Assembly (NCBI GenBank): GCA_964059195.1
Contig: CAXKWD010000011.1
Location: forward strand, 35,716,766 to 35,780,765
Direction: 5' to 3'
Length of the DNA: 64,000 nt
DNA from: Ectobius pallidus
Lineage: Eukaryota; Arthropoda; Insecta; Blattodea; Ectobiidae
Translations under genes and position numbers: made by a program
Shown here: one piece after another, positions 60,170 through 64,000 of the stretch
Layout: each line of letters begins with the position of its first letter
Position numbering within the stretch: the first letter of the stretch is position 1
The notes under the pieces: generated by a model
Seen by the model: the letters and a program-made list of their open reading frames with translations, nothing else
The model's database searches: none
Told to the model about the DNA's origin: nothing

Positions 60170-62550
60170 TTGGTTCCATGATCGAATATTCCCTTGGTTA
60201 GTCATCTAGATACAAGTTTCTTTAGCTACTACAGTATAAGTCAAAATAAATCTTATCTTCGTAAACTGTTTAAAACTTGTTACAGTACTTAACTATGATT
60301 AAACAGCGTTATGATAAATATAGTTATCTACCTAGAATTTTTAATTGGTGAAAAAAGATAAATATGAATAAGTGCCTCTTGTGGGCTTAGTTGAGGTTAC
60401 GACAAGTAAGCATTACTTTTAATTTAATTATACAGTGAAAATCTGTAAAAATAAATTATAATGACACTCAATGTAATGACATTGCATTGTTATTGCTGTA
60501 ACTTACATTAGGCCTATACGAGTTACAGTTTGTATCACTCGTCTTGTTCTGTTGCAATACTGAAACCAATGCCTTTCCTCCATTACGCTATTCGACGCCC
60601 AAGGGCACGCCAGCATGCAATTCAAGTTTGCGTTTAAAAATCCCCCCTTGAAATTCGATTGTTTACTTTTTCCACCTCCCTGATTCCGCATGCAATTCGA
60701 CTTCTCCCCGCCAGCCACAGGCCTAAGTTGCAATACACAACCGTCATTAACCTTATCACTGCTACTGGCATATAAATGCATTGCCTCAAAAACTGCATAA
60801 ATGCAGAGATGTAAGATTAGTAAAGTAAAATGTGAAGATTTTTATTCACATGCTATATATTTCTTTCACAAAAACCACTGAAATTTTCCTCATAGAGCAC
60901 CCTTATTGTCAGTCTATATATTCAACTCTGAAAGGGTTATATGACCATAAAAAAAATACATTACTGTGCAAACGGCTATTAAGGAAATCACTTGACGCAA
61001 TAACAGCTTCTGAGTGGTCATAAAAGAGCGATTACAGCTCTTTAGTCGTGTTGGTCACTAAAGCGTAAGATGTAAGCTATTAGACAGGCTTGTTGAGATT
61101 GTCTTTAAAAAAGCCATTTAGATTAGTAATTCCGAAAGCTTCGCAAGACAATGAACGACAACATATGAAGGCCGTTTTATTGATGGATAAGAAAAAAGTA
61201 TTCATTGATGGTACAGATGTAAAGGAGACTCGTAGCAAGAAGAAAATTCTCTGTCTTAAGCTGAAGTAGTTTACCATCAGGATTTTACTTCTACCTACTT
61301 CCTCTTCAACATGTATTAGTTACAAATCTTCTTACCAAAGTCAGGGCTGCCTCAATGAGAACGACGGCGGCAATTAACACTGAAATATTTCCTCAGTTCC
61401 AAAGCTTGCAGTTCTTCAACGAACATGAAGAATAAGAACCGGAGAATCGAACAACGTAAACCACACCGTTGCCAATATTATTTTAACTGAATTTTACAAT
61501 TATTTTCAGAATAATTCATTAAATGGAGTTAGAAATGGCAAATTAACTTCGTTCATTCCTTTAAAATGACATAAACAATGAAAAATGCCCTATTTTGGGG
61601 AAAAAAATAAAAAATGCAGAAAAATGACCTACAAAATTTGTTTGATTTCATTCCTTATTGTAAGAGTAATGCTCATTTTCAATAGACCATCGCCTTAGTA
61701 TCGCCAGAAAATGATGCAAAATCTTGAAATCTGGACCCTAACGATGAGGGATCAGCAACATAGAAACAAAATAGAGAAAACACCCTGGCACTGCTATTTC
61801 CAATCAACACTATTCCAAAAGGAAAGAAAGGGGCTAGAATCACTTTACTTAGGCCCTAAGCATCTGGGCTGCGACTAAGGCATTATTATTATTATTATTA
61901 AGATCCAATTATTACAATATGAGAACAATGATGGTGCTAAGAATAACGAAGATAACTGTGGGTTGGTCGCAGTCTTAAATTAAAAAAAAAAGTCGTAGTT
62001 AAACTTTATGGCCGGACAATCCAAGTGTAGGCTTGCGCACAGGTTAGATATGAACAATAAGTAGAAATAGTCCCAATTCACCTATTATTTTCAAGCGGAT
62101 TATAAATTTTAATTTCAAAGCAAAATGATGACGATGTTGATACTGACTTTGAACACTGCGATGACGACTGGGGCTATTCCTCACACCCTCCCTGCCCCCC
62201 CCCCCAAAAAAAAAGAAGAAAGCTTGAGTTGTTTGCTGGGCGCCTGGTTAGTGGCGGTATTTCGTAATCATCCCTACCTCCACGCCTTTCAACCATCATC
62301 CCCATACTTCTCTAAACTTCGAGAATAATCACCCCAAATTAGGTTGCTGATTGGTGCCGGTGAATGGTCGCCATATGGACGCACAGCTGTGCGGAAACAT
62401 GTGCAACATCTCTCTCTTGAAAGAATTGCACAAGAGGCCCCAAAGTGGCACTTCCGTACATGTCACTTCCATGTCACTTCTTGCAATTTCGACTTCGTAC
62501 AAGATTGAAAGCAATTCTGCTGCTCTTTACTCTACACTAATATTTCGCTG
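60170..62550. other. No gene recognised
   Basis: Contains a moderate-GC patch (60580-60725), an (ATT)n run (61880-61900) and a C-run/A-run (62190-62213). The short frames here show no family motif. Confidence 0.4.
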
Positions 62551-62962
62551 AGGTCAGTGGCGCCAACTTACATGGGCCCGTGGGGCTCAAGCCCCCACAA
62601 TAATTTTTCGTGTATAATTATCATAATTATTTTTTGTTATTGCTAAAAATCCTGTTTCATCGTTGAATCGCTGTAAAGGGAAAATGGGCCTATTGTTGAC
62701 AAGGGCCTATAGAACGATCTCCTCTTGTTCCAGTTCACTCGCAATGGTTACTCTTTTAGTGCAATTTCCACAGCCACCACCGAAAGATTTTTTAACGGTT
62801 TCAAAAGACTAAAAACATTTTTGCGTTCAGAAAAAGCTTAACCACATTAATGTTCTAAATATCTATCAGGAGAGCTCAGCAAAGTTAGTTTTAGAAACGA
62901 TTACAACTTTCATTCGACTGCGTATGGAAACAAAAGAAGGGCAAAACGCTTCCCATTTGCAA

Positions 62963-63702
62963 GATATAAGTAGTTGGTTAGTTAGTTATTCACACACATA
63001 GTTCAGGGATTTACAGTTATTTTACAAAGATTACAGAATTGTTACAGCTAACATTTTTATAAAGTATATAGAGTAGAACAAAAATAATGGATTATGAACT
63101 GACTCGAAAATATTAATATTACACAAACAGATTACAGCTAACATTTTTAGACAGTGTAGCAAACATGCCTAATTTCGCAGTATATTTTTATTTTATTTAT
63201 TGCAAAATTGGGAACATACATTTTTTTTATTTTTCCATTACTGCTCCTGATTTTGCAGTAAATAAAATAAAAAGATACTGCGAAATTAGGGGTACTGCGA
63301 AATTAGGCATGTTTGATATATAGAGTAGTACAAAAAATAATGGATTATGTACTGACTCGAAAATATTAATATTACACAAACAGAGAAAAAAGAAAAACTA
63401 TCTACAATACAGTAGTCATACACACATATATATATATAACTCTGAAAGAAACTGGAACAACAATAATGAGATAACTTCTGTTATGCATTAAGAAGTCGTG
63501 GGATTTCTCTAGGTCACAGAAACTATTAGTAATATTTCTTTTAGGGAATTTTTAAACAAGGTTTGAGATGCTATGTCAAGAGGGAAAGAGTTGAAGACTT
63601 TTGGGGGAAGGTAATATGGAGATGACTCAAATAATTGCGTCTTGTGATTAAGAAAAACCACTGAAAGATATTTAACGGAGAAGGCAGGAATTGTGATATA
63701 AG
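62963..63702 (-). mobile_element. LINE family C fragment inserted in the hAT element
   Basis: Insert 62971-63694 is flanked by the 8-bp repeat GATATAAG (62963-62970, 63695-63702). On the minus strand it reads QLFESSPYYLPPKVFNSFPL, matching HLFESSPYYLCSKVFNSLPS of the copy at 46905. It ends at 62971 in an AACTAACTAACC-type tail. It is severely 5'-truncated. About 95 bases of its 3' region are duplicated in tandem, and a small MITE sits in the second unit. Confidence 0.8.
63160..63315. mobile_element. 156-bp MITE with perfect 23-bp TIRs
   Basis: 63160-63182 (CAAACATGCCTAATTTCGCA...) and 63293-63315 are exact reverse complements, with an extra partial copy of the right repeat at about 63276-63290. 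The flanking LINE sequence is interrupted at this point, which shows it is an insertion. Length and AT-rich interior fit a MITE. Confidence 0.8.
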
Positions 63703-64000
63703 ACAAGAGTGTGGACTACAAGACAATGGGTAACTGGTTAAATACAGGAAATTAAAGCGGTACTAACATGTAGAAAGAATGAACTAAGAAAGGTAAGATA
63801 AATCTGCAAGGGACAATAAATCTGAGAGAAGAAGGAGCTAGGGTCGTCCACGAAAAGTACAGTGGTTAAGGAGAACAGGTATTGGTATAAGGAAAGAAGA
63901 AGAAAATTATACTTGTGACGGATTTTTTTAGGAAATCTCCAGTCAGGAAAAACTCATAATTTGCAACGCGACGTGCTACATGATGATGTTTTTATTTTAT

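Larger units (their letters stand above)
62555..64000. mobile_element. Second copy of the hAT-type element, interrupted and cut by window end
   Basis: It begins CAGTGGCGCCAACTTA as at 40501. It follows the 40501 copy through ATGGGCCCGTG, CCACAGCCACCACCGAAA and GGAGAGC, is broken at 62970 by a LINE insertion, and resumes at about 63703 with GGGACAATAAATC.GA.AGAAGAA, GGTAT.GG.ATAAGGAAAGAAG and CAGTCAGGAAA. The right terminal repeat lies outside the window. Confidence 0.75.

Noticed and set aside
1..64000. CRISPR array, bacterial operon or prophage
   Set aside because: There are no regularly spaced direct repeats with unique spacers and no compact operons; the window has spliced eukaryotic exons.

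Overview
This window is nuclear DNA of a repeat-rich, AT-rich animal genome, most probably a large insect genome. The evidence is GT-AG introns of 0.4-4 kb, invertebrate-type LINE, mariner, piggyBac and hAT remnants, and tRNA-derived SINEs. A cockroach or other blattodean would fit the style of the repeats, but that is a guess from general knowledge, not a demonstrated identity.

Only one host gene is recognised. Eight consecutive minus-strand exons between 22935 and 9876 join in phase into about 463 residues. They form the C-terminal two thirds (TM4/5 onward) of a major-facilitator sugar transporter of the proton/myo-inositol cotransporter type (HMIT, SLC2A13-like). Diagnostic features are the RG motif after TM4, PESPRWL, the QQLAGIN motif, a cysteine-rich glycosylated loop before TM10, the GPMPW motif and PETKG. 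The first exons (TM1-TM4) were not found in the window and presumably lie beyond 64000 or were missed. At 26525-26684 there is a second, diverged version of the first recognised exon with identical splice phases: either a mutually exclusive exon or an orphan exon of a lost duplicate.

The rest is introns and intergenic DNA filled with mobile elements. 1-9.8 kb: AT-rich DNA, microsatellites, a SINE, and a hairpin retroposon carrying a hammerhead-like ribozyme core. 10-27 kb: the transporter introns, containing a LINE relic, a MITE, a piggyBac deletion derivative with TTAA flanks, tRNA-like repeats, a perfect 52-bp palindrome and a 216-bp-arm palindrome with two head-to-head hammerhead-like cores. 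28-46 kb: LINE fragments, purine-rich DNA, a mariner-end foldback, a three-copy repeat family and a hAT-type element with a perfect 8-bp target duplication. 46-64 kb: a mariner transposase fragment, several LINE copies (one with a 380-codon reverse-transcriptase ORF), a second mariner foldback, SINEs, and a three-level nest (MITE in LINE in hAT element) at the right edge.

The most noteworthy items are the duplicated transporter exon, the dispersed hammerhead-like ribozyme hairpins, the foldbacks built from mariner 3' ends, and a strong excess of the octamer TAGGCCTA. All comparisons were made by reading the sequence; no alignment or database search was run.
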